39,577 nucleotides of DNA from Lentisphaerae bacterium GWF2_49_21. Lineage in GTDB: Bacteria; Verrucomicrobiota; Lentisphaeria; Victivallales; GWF2-50-93. Position numbers and translations under genes: made by a program. The notes beneath the pieces were generated by a model, which did no database searches, was not told the origin of the DNA, and was given only the letters and a program-made list of their open reading frames with translations. This document shows, piece by piece, positions 1 through 9,979 of this stretch. Location of the stretch: contig MHBH01000021.1 in assembly GCA_001804805.1 (NCBI GenBank), positions 1 to 39,577 on the forward strand, written 5' to 3'. Position 1 is the first letter of the stretch. The number at the start of each line of letters is the position of its first letter.

Positions 1-155
1 CTGCAGTCCTCGGGGATCAGCTTCTGCTGCTCCTTCTGCAGCGCAGTATACGTGTTCTGGTTCACCGCGTCGGGTATCGCAGGATAGTTGTAGCAGCCCT
101 GGAACAGGGCAGAAGACATCAAAAGAATCAAAATTAATTTTATAAATATTTTCAT
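1..155 (-). CDS. Outer-membrane efflux lipoprotein, N-terminal part only (putative)
   Basis: Only the first 51 codons are in the window. The reading frame opens at ATG 155 with a short basic N-region, a hydrophobic core and a lipobox-like LFQGC with Cys21, so this is a likely exported lipoprotein. AGAAGGA lies about 10 bases before the start and overlaps the end of the RND pump gene, whose stop is 16 bases upstream. The position, last in a regulator-adaptor-pump operon, is where the outer-membrane channel (NodT/OprM type) normally sits, and those channels are often lipoproteins. The function is inferred from position and signal peptide; no channel motif is visible in this fragment. Confidence 0.6.
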   Translation of the reverse strand, partial: MKIFIKLILILLMSSALFQGCYNYPAIPDAVNQNTYTALQKEQQKLIPEDC

Positions 156-171
156 GTCATTTAATTCCTTC

Positions 172-3100
172 TCATGATTTCAGGGAACTTTTATTTTTTT
201 CAGACTTGAACATCCCCATGACAAGCATATAGAAAAGCGGGATGTAGAAAATGGCCAGGACTGTTGCGGACAGCATTCCACCGAGCACTCCTGTGCCGAT
301 CGAGTTCTGGGCGCCGGATCCTGCGCCCGTGCTGATAGCCAACGGCATCACACCAAAAATGAATGCGAAGGAGGTCATGAGGATAGGCCGCAGCCTGATA
401 CGGCATGCTTCAAGAGTGGCGTCAAGAAGAGTCGCCCCATGTTCCATTTTGTCCCTTGCGAATTCCACGATCAGAATCGCGTTTTTCGCGGCCAGTCCGA
501 CGGTTGCAAGGAGTCCGACCTGCAGGTATACGTCATTGGACAGTCCTCTCGCATATGTTGCGAGGATCGCACCGAATACCCCCAGCGGGACGACGAGGAG
601 GATCGCAAACGGAACCAGCCAGCTTTCATACAGCGCGGCGAGACACAGGAATACAACAATGAGTGAAATTGCATAAAGTATGTGGGTCTGCCCCCCGGAC
701 ATGCGTTCCTGGTAGGAGAGGCTTGTCCATTCGAATCCAGTCCCCTGCGGAAGTTTCGACACCAGCTTCTCCATCTCATCCATGGAATCGCCCGAACTTT
801 TTCCGGGTGAGGCCTGCCCCATTATCTCGACAGAGGGGAATCCGTTATATCTCTCGAGTCGTGGCGAACCGTAAGCCCAGCTGGTCTTGGCGAAGGATGT
901 GAACGGCACCATCGTGCCCGCCTTGTTCTTCACATACCATCTGTTCAGATCTTCGGGATTCATCCTGAACTGCGCGTCGGCCTGCATGAAGACTTTCTTC
1001 ACGCGTCCCTTGTCGATGAAATCGTTCACATAGGAACTTCCGAGGGCGGAAGACAAGGAGTCCTGTATGTCGGATATGGAGACACCGAGTGCGCCTGCCC
1101 TCTCCCAGTCGATATCGACCTTGAATTCAGGAGTATCGTCCAGGCCGTTGGGCCTTACCATCATGAGGTTCGGGTTCTGCGCCGCCATGCCGAGAAGCTG
1201 GTTGCGCGCCGCCATGAGTTTTTCATGTCCGATTCCACCGCGGTCCTGAAGTTTCAGATCAAATCCGTTCGCAGTTCCAAGTTCGACGACCGCAGGCGGC
1301 GGAAATGCGAATACAAGAGCCTCCTTATAGCTTGAGAACGCCCCCATGGCCCTGCCAGCAACGGCTTTCACCCGGAGATTTGGCTTGTTCCTGAGCTTCC
1401 AGTCCTTCAGCTTTACAAAAGCAAGACCGGCGTTCTGCCCTCTTCCTGCAAAGCTGAAACCCGCAACTGCGAAGCATGCTTCCACAGCATCCTTCTCATC
1501 CTCGATGAAATATTTCTGGACTTTTGAAATTACCTTCAGCGTCTGCTCCTGCGTCGAACCGGGCGGAAGCATGACCTGCACGAAGAGTATCCCCTGATCC
1601 TCGTCCGGCAGATAGGCCTTGGGCAGCTTCATGAAGAGATACCCCGTCCCAGCGACAATCAGGACGTAGATTGCAATATATTTGAAACTGCCGGAAATTA
1701 TTCTTCCGACAATGGACAGATAGCTTTCCCTGAAGCTTCCGAAGGCCCTGTTGAACCATTTGAAGAACGGTCTGAAAAGGAAAAAGCCCTCCTCTGAGGC
1801 AACGTGCCCCTTCCTGACAGGCTTGAGTATTGTCGCGCAGAGGGCAGGTGTGAATATCAGTGCGACAATCACTGACAGTACCATGCAGGTGATTATCGTC
1901 ACGGAGAACTGCCTGTAGATGACGCCGGTCGATCCTCCGAAGAAGGACATGGGGACGAATACCGCAGTAAGAACCATCACGATGCTTATCAGGGCCCCTG
2001 TGATCTGCTTCATGGATTTCCTGGTCGCCTCGACCGGTGACAGACCCTCCTCGCTCATCAGGCGTTCGACATTTTCAATGACGACGATTGCATCGTCCAC
2101 CAGCAGTCCGATCGTAAGCACCATCGCAAACATAGTGAGCGTATTGATTGAGTATCCGCACATCTTGAGGACTGCGAACGTACCGAGCAGGACGACCGGC
2201 ACTGCGATCGTCGGGATGATCGTAGCGCGGAAATTCTGCAGGAAGATGAACATGACCAGGAAGACCAGTACGATCGCCTCGACAAGGGTCTTCAGGACTT
2301 CCTCGATGGATATCCTGACGAACGGAGTCGTGTCGTAGGGATAGACCATGGTCATCCCCTCCGGATAGAACTTTGAAAGCTCGTCAAGCCTTTTCTTTAT
2401 TCCTGCAACAGTGGAAAGTGCGTTAGCCCCTGCGGACATCTTTACGGCAATTCCGGCGGCCGGTCTCCCGTTGAAATTCCCCAATGCGTCGTAGCTTTCG
2501 CTTCCGATTTCGATTTTGGCGACGTCCTTCAGCCGCACGACGGAACCATCGCTGTTTGTGCGCAGGAGGATCTGTCCGAACTGCTCAGGAGTCTGAAGGA
2601 GGTTCTGTACGTTTATGGTCGCATTCAGACGTTGTCCCTTCACAGCGGGCGTTCCTCCGAGCTGGCCGGCCGAGACCTGCACATTGTAGGATTTGACAGC
2701 CTGTCTGACGTCTCCCGGAGTCAGCTTGTAGTTGTTGAGCTTGTCCGGATCCAGCCATATCCTCATCGCATACTGGGCTCCGAAGGTCATCACTTCCCCG
2801 ACTCCCTGCACCCTGCTTATCTGCTCCTGTATGTTTGCGACGACATAATCGGTGATATCATACCGGTTCATGCTGTCGTCCTCGCATATGAAGCCGATGA
2901 CCATCAGGAAGTTCCTCGTCGACTTTGTAACCTTTATGCCCTGCTGCTGGACGATCTGGGGGAGCATCGGCATTGCAAGCTGCACCTTGTTCTGCGTCTG
3001 GACCTGCGCGACGTCGGGATCGGTGCCGGCATCGAAAGTCAGGACTATGTTTGCATATCCGGAGGAATCGCTTGACGCGGAGATGTAGCACAGATGGTCG

Positions 3101-3318
3101 ACCCCGATCATCTTCTGCTCTATTACCTGGGTGACCGTGTCCTCGATGGTCTTGGCGGAGGCTCCGGGATAGTATACGTCTATGGATATTTCAGGAAGCG
3201 CAATAGGCGGATACTGGGAGACTGGCATGGTGAACAAGGAGACTGCTCCGGACAGCATCATCATGATCGCAATCACCCATGCGAATATCGGACGTCCTAT
3301 GAAAAACTGTGACAACAT
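172..3318 (-). CDS. RND multidrug efflux pump, HAE1 family (AcrB/MexB-like)
   Basis: An inner-membrane proton/drug antiporter that works as a trimer with a periplasmic adaptor and an outer-membrane channel. It is 1048 residues, the normal length for AcrB. It opens with the family signature [14 protein letters not shown] and the porter-domain text [19 protein letters not shown]. The proton-relay residues are visible: Asp408-Asp409 in [17 protein letters not shown] (TM4), Lys945 in [14 protein letters not shown] (TM10) and Thr982 in [11 protein letters not shown] (TM11). AAGGGA precedes ATG 3318. The adaptor gene ends 12 bases upstream and the channel gene starts 16 bases downstream, so this is a single operon. 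The substrate range cannot be read from sequence. Confidence 0.96.
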   Translation of the reverse strand: MLSQFFIGRPIFAWVIAIMMMLSGAVSLFTMPVSQYPPIALPEISIDVYYPGASAKTIEDTVTQVIEQKMIGVDHLCYISASSDSSGYANIVLTFDAGTDPDVAQVQTQNKVQLAMPMLPQIVQQQGIKVTKSTRNFLMVIGFICEDDSMNRYDITDYVVANIQEQISRVQGVGEVMTFGAQYAMRIWLDPDKLNNYKLTPGDVRQAVKSYNVQVSAGQLGGTPAVKGQRLNATINVQNLLQTPEQFGQILLRTNSDGSVVRLKDVAKIEIGSESYDALGNFNGRPAAGIAVKMSAGANALSTVAGIKKRLDELSKFYPEGMTMVYPYDTTPFVRISIEEVLKTLVEAIVLVFLVMFIFLQNFRATIIPTIAVPVVLLGTFAVLKMCGYSINTLTMFAMVLTIGLLVDDAIVVIENVERLMSEEGLSPVEATRKSMKQITGALISIVMVLTAVFVPMSFFGGSTGVIYRQFSVTIITCMVLSVIVALIFTPALCATILKPVRKGHVASEEGFFLFRPFFKWFNRAFGSFRESYLSIVGRIISGSFKYIAIYVLIVAGTGYLFMKLPKAYLPDEDQGILFVQVMLPPGSTQEQTLKVISKVQKYFIEDEKDAVEACFAVAGFSFAGRGQNAGLAFVKLKDWKLRNKPNLRVKAVAGRAMGAFSSYKEALVFAFPPPAVVELGTANGFDLKLQDRGGIGHEKLMAARNQLLGMAAQNPNLMMVRPNGLDDTPEFKVDIDWERAGALGVSISDIQDSLSSALGSSYVNDFIDKGRVKKVFMQADAQFRMNPEDLNRWYVKNKAGTMVPFTSFAKTSWAYGSPRLERYNGFPSVEIMGQASPGKSSGDSMDEMEKLVSKLPQGTGFEWTSLSYQERMSGGQTHILYAISLIVVFLCLAALYESWLVPFAILLVVPLGVFGAILATYARGLSNDVYLQVGLLATVGLAAKNAILIVEFARDKMEHGATLLDATLEACRIRLRPILMTSFAFIFGVMPLAISTGAGSGAQNSIGTGVLGGMLSATVLAIFYIPLFYMLVMGMFKSEKNKSSLKS

Positions 3319-3330
3319 CGGAAGGTCCCT

Positions 3331-4512
3331 TCACTTCTTCGCCGGCTGCGCGGCGGCTGCTGGAGGTTTGGACTCGAATGGAACTGCCTTCACCTGGACT
3401 CCAGTCCTTATTCTCTGGCTCCCCTCCATTATCACACGTTCCCCGGGCTTGAGACCGCCATTGACAAGCCATTTGTCGCCTATTGAACGGTCGACCGTCA
3501 GCTTGCGCTGCTCAACCTTGTCAGCGGAGTCGACGATCATCACGACCGGATCCCCGTGCATGTTCCGGGTCACCGCCTGGTGCGGGATGAGGATCGCATC
3601 CTCTATTACGCCCTCCTCAACCACGGCCTTCACATACATTCCGGGAAGAAGCGCTCTTTCAGGATTCGGAAACTCTATGCGCAGATTGTATGAACTGGTG
3701 CTGTGTTCGACGGTCACGTCACGGAATTTCATTTCACCGTCTATCGGATACTGGGAACCGTCCTCGTAGAACAGCTTGACCTTGGCTCCATTGTCATTGT
3801 TCTTCCTGACAAGCCCCTCGGTCATCTTCCTCTTGAGCCGGAGGAAATCGGCGCTGGACTGGGTGACATCCACGAATATCGGATCGAACTGCTGGATGAC
3901 AGCAAGAGGCAGGAGGTGGTTGGCCATGACCAGGGCTCCGACGGTGACATGCGATTTGCCTATGCGTCCTGAAATGGGGGCGACGACCTTGGTATATTCA
4001 AGGTTGATGCGCGCAGTTTCCACGGCCGACTTGCAAACCTGTATGTCGGCATCCGCCGTTAGAAAATCAGATTTGGAATTGTCGAACTCCTGCTGGCTGA
4101 TCGCATTCGATTCGACAAGCACCTTGTGTCTTTCATGCTTGGACTTCGCAGGTATTATTTTAGCTTCAGCCTTTGCCTGCTCGGCCTTGGCCCGGTCATA
4201 AGTCGCCTGATAAAGAGATGGATCTATCTGGTAAAGAAGGTCTCCGGCCTTTACTTCGGCACCTTCCTCGAACAGACGTTCCTTGACGATTCCTCCGACC
4301 TGCGGCCGGACTTCCGCGACCAGGAAAGCCGTTGTGCGGCCTGGCAGTTCGGTGGATATCACCACCTTTTCAGTTTTTACGGTTATCGTTGATACTTCAG
4401 GCATCGGCGGCGGAGGCGCAGACTTGCGAGGTCCGCAGCCGTAAGATAACGCCAGCACCAAGACCAGGATCACCGGCCCGATTATCTGCATACGTTTAAA
4501 ACATGTCTTCAT
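3331..4512 (-). CDS. RND efflux periplasmic adaptor subunit (AcrA/MexA-like MFP)
   Basis: Membrane fusion protein that links the RND pump to the outer-membrane channel. It is 393 residues with a lipoprotein signal ending LSYGC (Cys26). The lipoyl half-motif RPQVGGIVKERLFEEGAEVKAGD follows near residues 70-95 and a coiled hairpin rich in Lys/Ala/Glu runs about residues 105-165. The second lipoyl half, YTKVVAPISGRIGKSHVTVG, comes next, then beta-barrel and membrane-proximal domains ending in LKPGERVIMEG. Its ATG overlaps the stop of the upstream tetR gene (ATGA), which suggests translational coupling. It also ends with a Pro/Ala/Lys-rich tail. The family call is secure. Confidence 0.95.
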   Translation of the reverse strand: MKTCFKRMQIIGPVILVLVLALSYGCGPRKSAPPPPMPEVSTITVKTEKVVISTELPGRTTAFLVAEVRPQVGGIVKERLFEEGAEVKAGDLLYQIDPSLYQATYDRAKAEQAKAEAKIIPAKSKHERHKVLVESNAISQQEFDNSKSDFLTADADIQVCKSAVETARINLEYTKVVAPISGRIGKSHVTVGALVMANHLLPLAVIQQFDPIFVDVTQSSADFLRLKRKMTEGLVRKNNDNGAKVKLFYEDGSQYPIDGEMKFRDVTVEHSTSSYNLRIEFPNPERALLPGMYVKAVVEEGVIEDAILIPHQAVTRNMHGDPVVMIVDSADKVEQRKLTVDRSIGDKWLVNGGLKPGERVIMEGSQRIRTGVQVKAVPFESKPPAAAAQPAKK

Positions 4513-5156
4513 TTCTTCCTTCTCTTTCGCTTGCTCGGTTTGCTGTGATTGATCTTTAGGCCATAACAGGCCTTTTCGGTAATGAAATCTATTATTTTCC
4601 GCATGTTCTCCTCCGGGAATCTCCCTCCCGGAAAACGCATGTCTACTATCGGGCGGTCATGCATGTAGAAAAGGCAGTCGGAAGATACCGAAAACACCCT
4701 GATGCATACGTCTTCGTCTCCGATCCCCGCAGGAAGCACCTTCCTGAAATGCCTGGTCAGCTCGTTGAGCCTCGGTTTCATGAATGACTCGTAGATGTCC
4801 GGAAATATATCTGAAGGATTTAATAATTCCCGTCTGAAAATCATGCTCTTGCACCTGTCGAAGGGTTTCTGGCTGGTTATCTCGCCGAGGATGTTGGCCA
4901 CCCATTCCCTGAGGGATCTTTTCCATCCGGCGAAATCGCCATTCCAGGGCTTGTTCAGTATTTCATGTGCCCTTGAATCCTTGAAGAGGAACTCGAACAT
5001 CTCCTTGTAGAGGGACTCCTTCCCCTTGAAATGGTAGTTGATGGAGGCGACATTCACCCTGGCGCGCCTGCAGATGTCCCTGACAGTCGTCCCATTATAT
5101 CCCTTCATGGCGAACTCCTCTGCAGCCGCCTTCAGTATTTTCTTTTTTGTGTCCAT
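4509..5156 (-). CDS. TetR/AcrR-family regulator, CecR-like
   Basis: Probable local repressor of the efflux operon. Residues 1-47 form the TetR helix-turn-helix: ILKAAAEEFAMKGYNGTTVRDIC followed by ASINYHFKGKESLYKEM. The C-terminal half has the pattern of the CecR/YbiH type (SSDCLFYMHDRPIVDMRFPG). It is 215 residues, with a basic tail KRKRRKK that overlaps the adaptor start codon. GGAGGG lies before ATG 5156. It is the first gene of the operon and lies directly downstream of a perfect 15-base palindrome overlapping a promoter, which fits autoregulation. The ligand is unknown. Confidence 0.92.
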   Translation of the reverse strand: MDTKKKILKAAAEEFAMKGYNGTTVRDICRRARVNVASINYHFKGKESLYKEMFEFLFKDSRAHEILNKPWNGDFAGWKRSLREWVANILGEITSQKPFDRCKSMIFRRELLNPSDIFPDIYESFMKPRLNELTRHFRKVLPAGIGDEDVCIRVFSVSSDCLFYMHDRPIVDMRFPGGRFPEENMRKIIDFITEKACYGLKINHSKPSKRKRRKK

Positions 5157-5179
5157 TCCGCCGCCCTCCCCCCATCATG

Positions 5180-5238
5180 AATGTTTCAAACATTTGTTTA
5201 ATACAGAAGTTTAAATCATTTGTTTGGGAAAGTCAAAC
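5180..5238 (-). promoter_or_regulatory. Promoter and palindromic operator of the tetR-efflux operon
   Basis: On the minus strand TTGACT (5236-5231), a 17-base spacer and TAAACT (5213-5208) form a good sigma-70 promoter. Downstream of it lies a perfect palindrome AATGTTT-c-AAACATT (5180-5194). CATTTGTTT occurs twice as a direct repeat (5191-5199 and 5217-5225), and GTTTG/CAAAC half-sites (5222-5226, 5234-5238) flank the -35. These are the likely binding sites of the TetR-type regulator encoded immediately downstream. Confidence 0.6.
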
Positions 5239-5310
5239 GGGCGAGGAAAGAAAGTTTCCGGATTTTGCCTGAAGGGAGACGCCTGCTATTCGGGCAGCAA
5301 CATCAACTCC

Positions 5311-8061
5311 TTATTTCTTTTCCGTCTTTTCGTTCTTGTTGATGAATCCGGTGCGTTTTCCACCATCTAGTACCTGGCCAGGGACCAGATGTCCAAAAAG
5401 CTTTATGAGAGTTGCGACCGATCCAGTCCAGCCCGTCTGGTGGCTGGCTCCGAGCCCGGCGCCGCAGTCGCCATGGAAATATTCATAGAAGAGGATGTTG
5501 TCGCGCCAGTATGGATCATTCTGGAAAACCTCGTTGCCCCCGAAAACAGGCCTCTTCCCGTCCTTGTTGCGCAGGAATATGGATGACAGTCTCCTCGAGA
5601 GTTCCTTGCTCGCATCGAACAGGGTCATGTATTTCCCCGATCCTGTGGGGCATTCGACCTTGAAGTCATCCCCATAATAAAGGTAATATTGCAGGAGCGC
5701 CCGGATTATCAGGCAATTTACCGGCATCCAGACCGGACCGCGCCAGTTGGAGTTGCCTCCGAACATTCCGCTGTCCGACTCGCCGGGCAGATAATCCACA
5801 CGGAACTCCTGTCCTCCCACATTCAGGACATATGGATTCTTCTCATGGTATTTGGAAAGTGCGCGGATCCCGTAGGGGCCGAAGAATTCATTCTCATCAA
5901 GCAGCTTGGAGAGGATTCGCTTCAGCTTGTCCTTGTTCAGGAGCGACAGCATCCCCCTTTCAGAATTTCCAAGATGATCCGGTCCGGTCGGATGTATGTA
6001 GTCCATAATTTCCGGCATGACCTCCAGGCGCTTCATCATTGCCTGATACACTTCCGGCACCCGTTCCCTCTGGAATTTCCCGATTACAGAAACAGCACAG
6101 AATGGAAGGAGGCCGACCATTGAACGCACCTTCAGGCGCTTTGATTCCCCGTTGGGAAGCCTGAGCAGATCGTAATAGAAGCCATCCTCTTCGTCCCAGA
6201 GGCCGTCGCCGCCCTTGTGGTTGATGCCTGTCGCTATCCAGAGGAAATGCTCCATAAACTTCAGAATCATATCGCAATAAGATCTGTCTTCGGCGGCCAG
6301 TTCCGACGCGATGTCGAACATGTTTATGCAGAAAAGCGACATCCACGCCGTTCCGTCGGCCTGTTCGATGTAGCCTCCAGTAGGCAGAGGCGCGCTGCGG
6401 TCGAAGACCCCGATGTTGTCAAGCCCCAGGAATCCGCCTTCAAAGACATTCTTGCCGAAGCGGTCCTTGCGGTTGACCCACCATGTGAAATTGAGGAGCA
6501 TCTTTGAAAAGCTCCTTTTCAGGAATTCGAGATCCCCCTTGCCTGTCTTCTGCTTCTCCAGATTGTAGAGGAACATGATCGCCCAGGCGTGCACCGGAGG
6601 ATTGACGTCGCTGAAATTCCATTCGTAGGCGGGCAGCTGTCCGCTCGGATGCATGTAGGTCTCCTTCAACATCATGTCCATCTGCTCCTTGGCGAAATCG
6701 ATGTCAACTTCCGCAAGTACTACAGACTGGAAGGCCAGATCCCAGGCGGCGTACCAGGGATATTCCCATTTGTCAGGCATGGAGATGATGTCATCATTAT
6801 TCATGTGGAACCATTCCTTGTTCCTCAACGCCCTGCCCTTGTGTGACAGCGGATCTATGTCGTGCTCCCTGAGCCATTTTACGGCGTCGAAGCAGTAGTA
6901 CTGCTTCGACCAGAGCATTCCTGCGAATGCCTGGCGCATCACCATCGCCTCGTCGGCGCCCAGGGCGGAAGGCGTAAGGTTCCTGTAGAATTCATCGGCG
7001 TCATTGATTCTCGCCTTGAAGATCTCGTCGAAATTACTGCCGAACATTGAAGATGCACCTTCCCCGTCCGCCTTCCTCGTCCCTGCTGGCGCAATATCGT
7101 TCAGCCTCAGGCAGACGGTCCTGCTTTTTCCAGCTTCCACCTTAAGGTTGAAATGCGCGCATGCCTTTGTACCGGTCTTCTTCGGATTTACCGCACCGCC
7201 AGCTCCATCAATGATATAGTTGTTTATTCCATCCTTGACATATGGTGACCTGTTCGGCATTCCGAATAGACGCGCGGTGTTCGTCTCATTCTCTGTAAAG
7301 AGCAGTTCCTTCGGCCCCCTGCAGTACAGATAACGTCTGCCAATGTCCTTATGAACGGCTTCTATGACAGCAGTTCCATTCTTCTCAGCAATCTGCCTCA
7401 TGACCGGTTTTTCAGAGCCCGCGCTCCATGTCCAGGTGTTACGGAACCAGAGGGAGGGGAGGAGATGCAGGGACGTATTCTGCGAGCCCCGGTTGCAGAC
7501 CGTTATCCTTATAAGTATGTCCTCCGCAGATGCCTTCGCATACTCGACAAAGACATCAAAATACCTGTCCTCCTTGAAAATCCCGGTCTCCATAAGCTCG
7601 TATTCCCACTCTTTCCGGCTGCGGCCTCTGCCGCACTTGACAATCTGATCGTAAGGATAGGCGTTATGAGGATACTTGTAGAGATATTTCATGTAGGAAT
7701 GGGTGGGCGTGCTGTCAAGATAGAAATAGTATTCCTTCACGTCCTCGCCATGGTTGCCCTCGGTGTTGTCAAGACCAAAGAGACGTTCCTTGATGATCGG
7801 ATCTTTTCCGTTCCAGAGGGCCAGGCAGAAACAGAGCTTCTGCTTGTCGTCTGAAATTCCTGCAATCCCGTCCTCGCCCCAGCGGTATGCACGCGAACGG
7901 GCCTGGTCATGTGTGAAATAGACCCAGGAATTGCCGTGGTCGCTGTAGTCCTCGCGTACAGTCCCCCACTGCCTCTCGCTCAGGTAAGGCCCCCATTTCT
8001 TCCAGGAGATCTTCTTCTCCCGGGCTTCGGCCAGACGTATTTGCTCGACAGCGGTGGACAT
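5311..8061 (-). CDS. GH63-like (MGH1-type) glucosidase
   Basis: Large cytoplasmic glycoside hydrolase of 916 residues with no signal peptide. It resembles bacterial proteins annotated as glucosidase with an (alpha/alpha)6 barrel of the GH63/MGH1 type. The N-terminal beta domain (about 1-330) starts with WGPYLSERQWGTVREDYS. The barrel carries WEYPWYAAWDLAFQS, whose Asp441 sits where GH63 enzymes have the general acid. Later motifs are NSNWRGPVWMPVNCLIIRAL and SHQTGWTGSVATLI near the C-terminus. AAAGG precedes ATG 8061. The most likely substrate is an alpha-glucoside, possibly a storage or compatible-solute sugar, but specificity cannot be read. No other sugar gene is adjacent; a GH13 enzyme lies 7.5 kb away. 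Confidence 0.85.
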   Translation of the reverse strand: MSTAVEQIRLAEAREKKISWKKWGPYLSERQWGTVREDYSDHGNSWVYFTHDQARSRAYRWGEDGIAGISDDKQKLCFCLALWNGKDPIIKERLFGLDNTEGNHGEDVKEYYFYLDSTPTHSYMKYLYKYPHNAYPYDQIVKCGRGRSRKEWEYELMETGIFKEDRYFDVFVEYAKASAEDILIRITVCNRGSQNTSLHLLPSLWFRNTWTWSAGSEKPVMRQIAEKNGTAVIEAVHKDIGRRYLYCRGPKELLFTENETNTARLFGMPNRSPYVKDGINNYIIDGAGGAVNPKKTGTKACAHFNLKVEAGKSRTVCLRLNDIAPAGTRKADGEGASSMFGSNFDEIFKARINDADEFYRNLTPSALGADEAMVMRQAFAGMLWSKQYYCFDAVKWLREHDIDPLSHKGRALRNKEWFHMNNDDIISMPDKWEYPWYAAWDLAFQSVVLAEVDIDFAKEQMDMMLKETYMHPSGQLPAYEWNFSDVNPPVHAWAIMFLYNLEKQKTGKGDLEFLKRSFSKMLLNFTWWVNRKDRFGKNVFEGGFLGLDNIGVFDRSAPLPTGGYIEQADGTAWMSLFCINMFDIASELAAEDRSYCDMILKFMEHFLWIATGINHKGGDGLWDEEDGFYYDLLRLPNGESKRLKVRSMVGLLPFCAVSVIGKFQRERVPEVYQAMMKRLEVMPEIMDYIHPTGPDHLGNSERGMLSLLNKDKLKRILSKLLDENEFFGPYGIRALSKYHEKNPYVLNVGGQEFRVDYLPGESDSGMFGGNSNWRGPVWMPVNCLIIRALLQYYLYYGDDFKVECPTGSGKYMTLFDASKELSRRLSSIFLRNKDGKRPVFGGNEVFQNDPYWRDNILFYEYFHGDCGAGLGASHQTGWTGSVATLIKLFGHLVPGQVLDGGKRTGFINKNEKTEKK

Positions 8062-8074
8062 AGCTTCATACCTT

Positions 8075-8341
8075 TTATATTAATCTCACTCTGTATGGGA
8101 GATATCTTGAACCGCCCCAACTTGAGGTCGCAATTTGCGACCTCAAGTTTGCAAGCTCCTGCCTGGTAAGCTGAAACATGAAGTCTTCGGGGAATCTTTT
8201 TGCATTCCTCCTGGTTTGTTCAAGAAGCCTCTTCGTTTCAACTCCGTACAGTTCGGCCAAATCGTGGGCGAGCATCACCTTGTGGCCACGAATGAGCAGA
8301 ATCTTGCTTTCTATGCGTTCAACCGGTATCAGTTCCTTCAT
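8075..8341 (-). CDS. Truncated ORF6N-domain protein
   Basis: ORF6N is a DNA-binding domain found in phage and mobile-element proteins. The 88-residue product shows the domain start (LIPVERIESKILLIRGHKVM, then DLAELYGVETKRLLEQTRRN and RFPEDFMFQLT). Complete proteins continue past the SSWGG-RYLPY motif with a phenylalanine/threonine/glutamate-containing stretch and further sequence. Here the frame runs into RVRLI and stops, 13 bases before the next gene's start, so the 3' part appears deleted. AAGGAAG precedes ATG 8341, so the start is intact. I read it as a decaying remnant. A 27-base palindrome lies inside its coding region. Confidence 0.7.
   Translation of the reverse strand: MKELIPVERIESKILLIRGHKVMLAHDLAELYGVETKRLLEQTRRNAKRFPEDFMFQLTRQELANLRSQIATSSWGGSRYLPYRVRLI
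8121..8147. repeat. 27-base perfect palindrome within the ORF6N gene
   Basis: Thirteen bases starting CTTGAGGTCGCAA are followed by one central T (8134) and their exact reverse complement. In the coding frame it specifies LRSQIATS, a motif typical of ORF6N proteins. It could form a strong hairpin near the 3' end of the remaining message. Confidence 0.8.
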
Positions 8342-8679
8342 TATACTTCCTTATGCTGTCGTGTTTCCAAACTTATATCATACAACAGTGTTTTCAACTT
8401 GGGGAAATCTTTAAATTACGTTATGCATCGGCGGCCTTAGGTGATAGATTAAATTCCGATAATTCGCGGTTTCAGCGTGTCTTGTTCTTGTTGGAGTTCA
8501 CAGCTTTAGCGTGTCTAGTTATTCAACAGGTTACACACGCTAATCCTCCTCTGGAGCCTGTCGGATTTAGACGCCTGTTTTGTTATAAATGCTTTATAAC
8601 CAAAAAAGAAGCCTTAAGGAAACGTTCTCATAGTCCTATTTCTGAAGATATTTTGATCTTACCAATCAGTCAGCTGATT
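8342..8679. other. Intergenic region with a dispersed repeat, no gene seen
   Basis: This 338-base gap between the ORF6N remnant and the cyclase has no frame with coding character. It holds one copy of the GTTGGAGTTCACRGC repeat (8490-8513), a partial upstream copy (about 8466-8483) and a partial inverted end (ACACACGCTAA near 8534). Confidence 0.6.
8490..8513 (+). repeat. Dispersed repeat, GTTGGAGTTCACRGC family, single arm
   Basis: This 24-base segment starts GTTGGAGTTCAC and ends TTTAGCGTG. It differs by one or two bases from the two arms at 15486-15509 and 15568-15591, where they form an inverted pair. Confidence 0.75.
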
Positions 8680-9822
8680 TCAGAGCCCTGAAATCGGCTC
8701 ATCCATGAAATACATCTTCATCCTTCCCTTGCCCTTTACTTCCATCTCACCCCTGTCGGTGAAACGGAACCTGTCCTTGACCAATTTATAAGTGGCCTCG
8801 GAGACATTGATCTTCATCGGTTCGCTGCAGGATTCCATCCGGGAAGCGGTATTGATCGTGTCCCCGAAGATGTCATAGATATATTTCTTCACACCGACAA
8901 TTCCCCCGACCAGGGCTCCGGAATGTATTCCGATCCTGACCCGCCATTTCAATTCCGCGGTCTCATTCCTCCTATGCAGATATTTGACAATCTCGGACGC
9001 AGCACTCGTCAAATTATATGCGTGGTCATTGTCCTTCATGGGCATTCCGCACACTGCGAGATAGGCATCACCGATCGTCTTTATCCTTTCACAGGAATTA
9101 TTTTCCATGATCTCGTCGAAGCTTGTAAAAATATCGCTCAATTCGGATATCAAAATTTTCGGTTCGAGATCCGCCGAGATACTTGTAAACCCCACCATGT
9201 CCGAAAAAAACACAGTCACATTTTCAAACAGCTGCGGTTCGCTTTTCCCGAATTCCTTCAGCTCAACAGCCACCTTCAACGGCAGTATGTTCAAAAGCAG
9301 TTTCTCGGATTTTTCCTTTTCAACGGTTATGATCTCATTGGCATTCTTCAATTCGATGTTCTGCCTTTCAATTTTTTCAAAGGCGTCCTTCAGCTGCTGG
9401 GTCATCTTGTTGAACGCCTCCGAGAAATCACCCATGAAGCTGACCTTGTGCTCGAAATCACCGCTGGATATCCTCTGGGTGACATAGGCAAGGTGCCGGA
9501 GGCTTGACTGGAGGCTCTTGAAGGACTGCGCCACGACCATCTTGCTCCTGGGCGGACTGTAGTCCAGATCCCCCCTGGCCATCGAATACATGAAATCAGA
9601 AAATGAATTATATTCCTCTACAAAATTATTCACATAGTCAACCAGCTGCCTGAGCTCATTTTTCGGATGGTCTTTTGGAATCTCAATGACTTCCAGCTTT
9701 TTCCCTTTAAGCACATTGTAAAGGGTCTCGGTTATCTTGTCGATAACTGCAATTTTGGCGACAACATCCTCTCCCGGCTGGAACCCGGGAACGGAATCGT
9801 TATTTATGGAATCGTTGCTCAT
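8680..9822 (-). CDS. Class III adenylate cyclase, soluble, with HAMP-like and coiled-coil N-terminus
   Basis: Makes cAMP from ATP. It is 380 residues with no membrane segment. Residues about 65-130 look like HAMP or signalling-helix repeats (FMYSMARGDLDYS and QRISSGDFEHKVS), followed by a coiled coil to about 175. The cyclase domain (about 200-375) keeps the two metal-binding aspartates, Asp208 in FFSDMVGFTS and Asp252 in KTIGDAYLAV. Lys248 and Asp317 (YDIFGDTINTASRME) are the adenine-specifying pair, and Asn324 and Arg328 are the transition-state residues. The catalytic set is therefore complete and predicts ATP, not GTP. ACAGGA precedes the start. It may take its signal from a partner such as the neighbouring V4R protein; that is inference. 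Confidence 0.9.
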   Translation of the reverse strand: MSNDSINNDSVPGFQPGEDVVAKIAVIDKITETLYNVLKGKKLEVIEIPKDHPKNELRQLVDYVNNFVEEYNSFSDFMYSMARGDLDYSPPRSKMVVAQSFKSLQSSLRHLAYVTQRISSGDFEHKVSFMGDFSEAFNKMTQQLKDAFEKIERQNIELKNANEIITVEKEKSEKLLLNILPLKVAVELKEFGKSEPQLFENVTVFFSDMVGFTSISADLEPKILISELSDIFTSFDEIMENNSCERIKTIGDAYLAVCGMPMKDNDHAYNLTSAASEIVKYLHRRNETAELKWRVRIGIHSGALVGGIVGVKKYIYDIFGDTINTASRMESCSEPMKINVSEATYKLVKDRFRFTDRGEMEVKGKGRMKMYFMDEPISGL

Positions 9823-9873
9823 TTATTCCTGTCTTATCTTAACGGTAAAGCAAAAACATATCTCGCACTAAGT

Positions 9874-9979
9874 CGAAGATCCCGGCCCATAGGCGTCGGG
9901 AGCACCAAGCCACTGAGTAAGGATTTTCTGGTTTTAAAGAAATATATAGCTTTGTGTCTTTGTGCCTCTGTGCGATAAA
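9874..9979. repeat. Short dispersed repeats between cyclase and V4R genes
   Basis: Positions 9874-9901 (CGAAGATCCCGGCCC to GGCGTCGGGA) match 28408-28437 almost exactly and can fold as a small hairpin (TCCCG/CGGGA). Positions about 9948-9974 consist of a CTTTGTG-type short repetition of a kind I recall from other environmental bacterial genomes. Confidence 0.65.
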
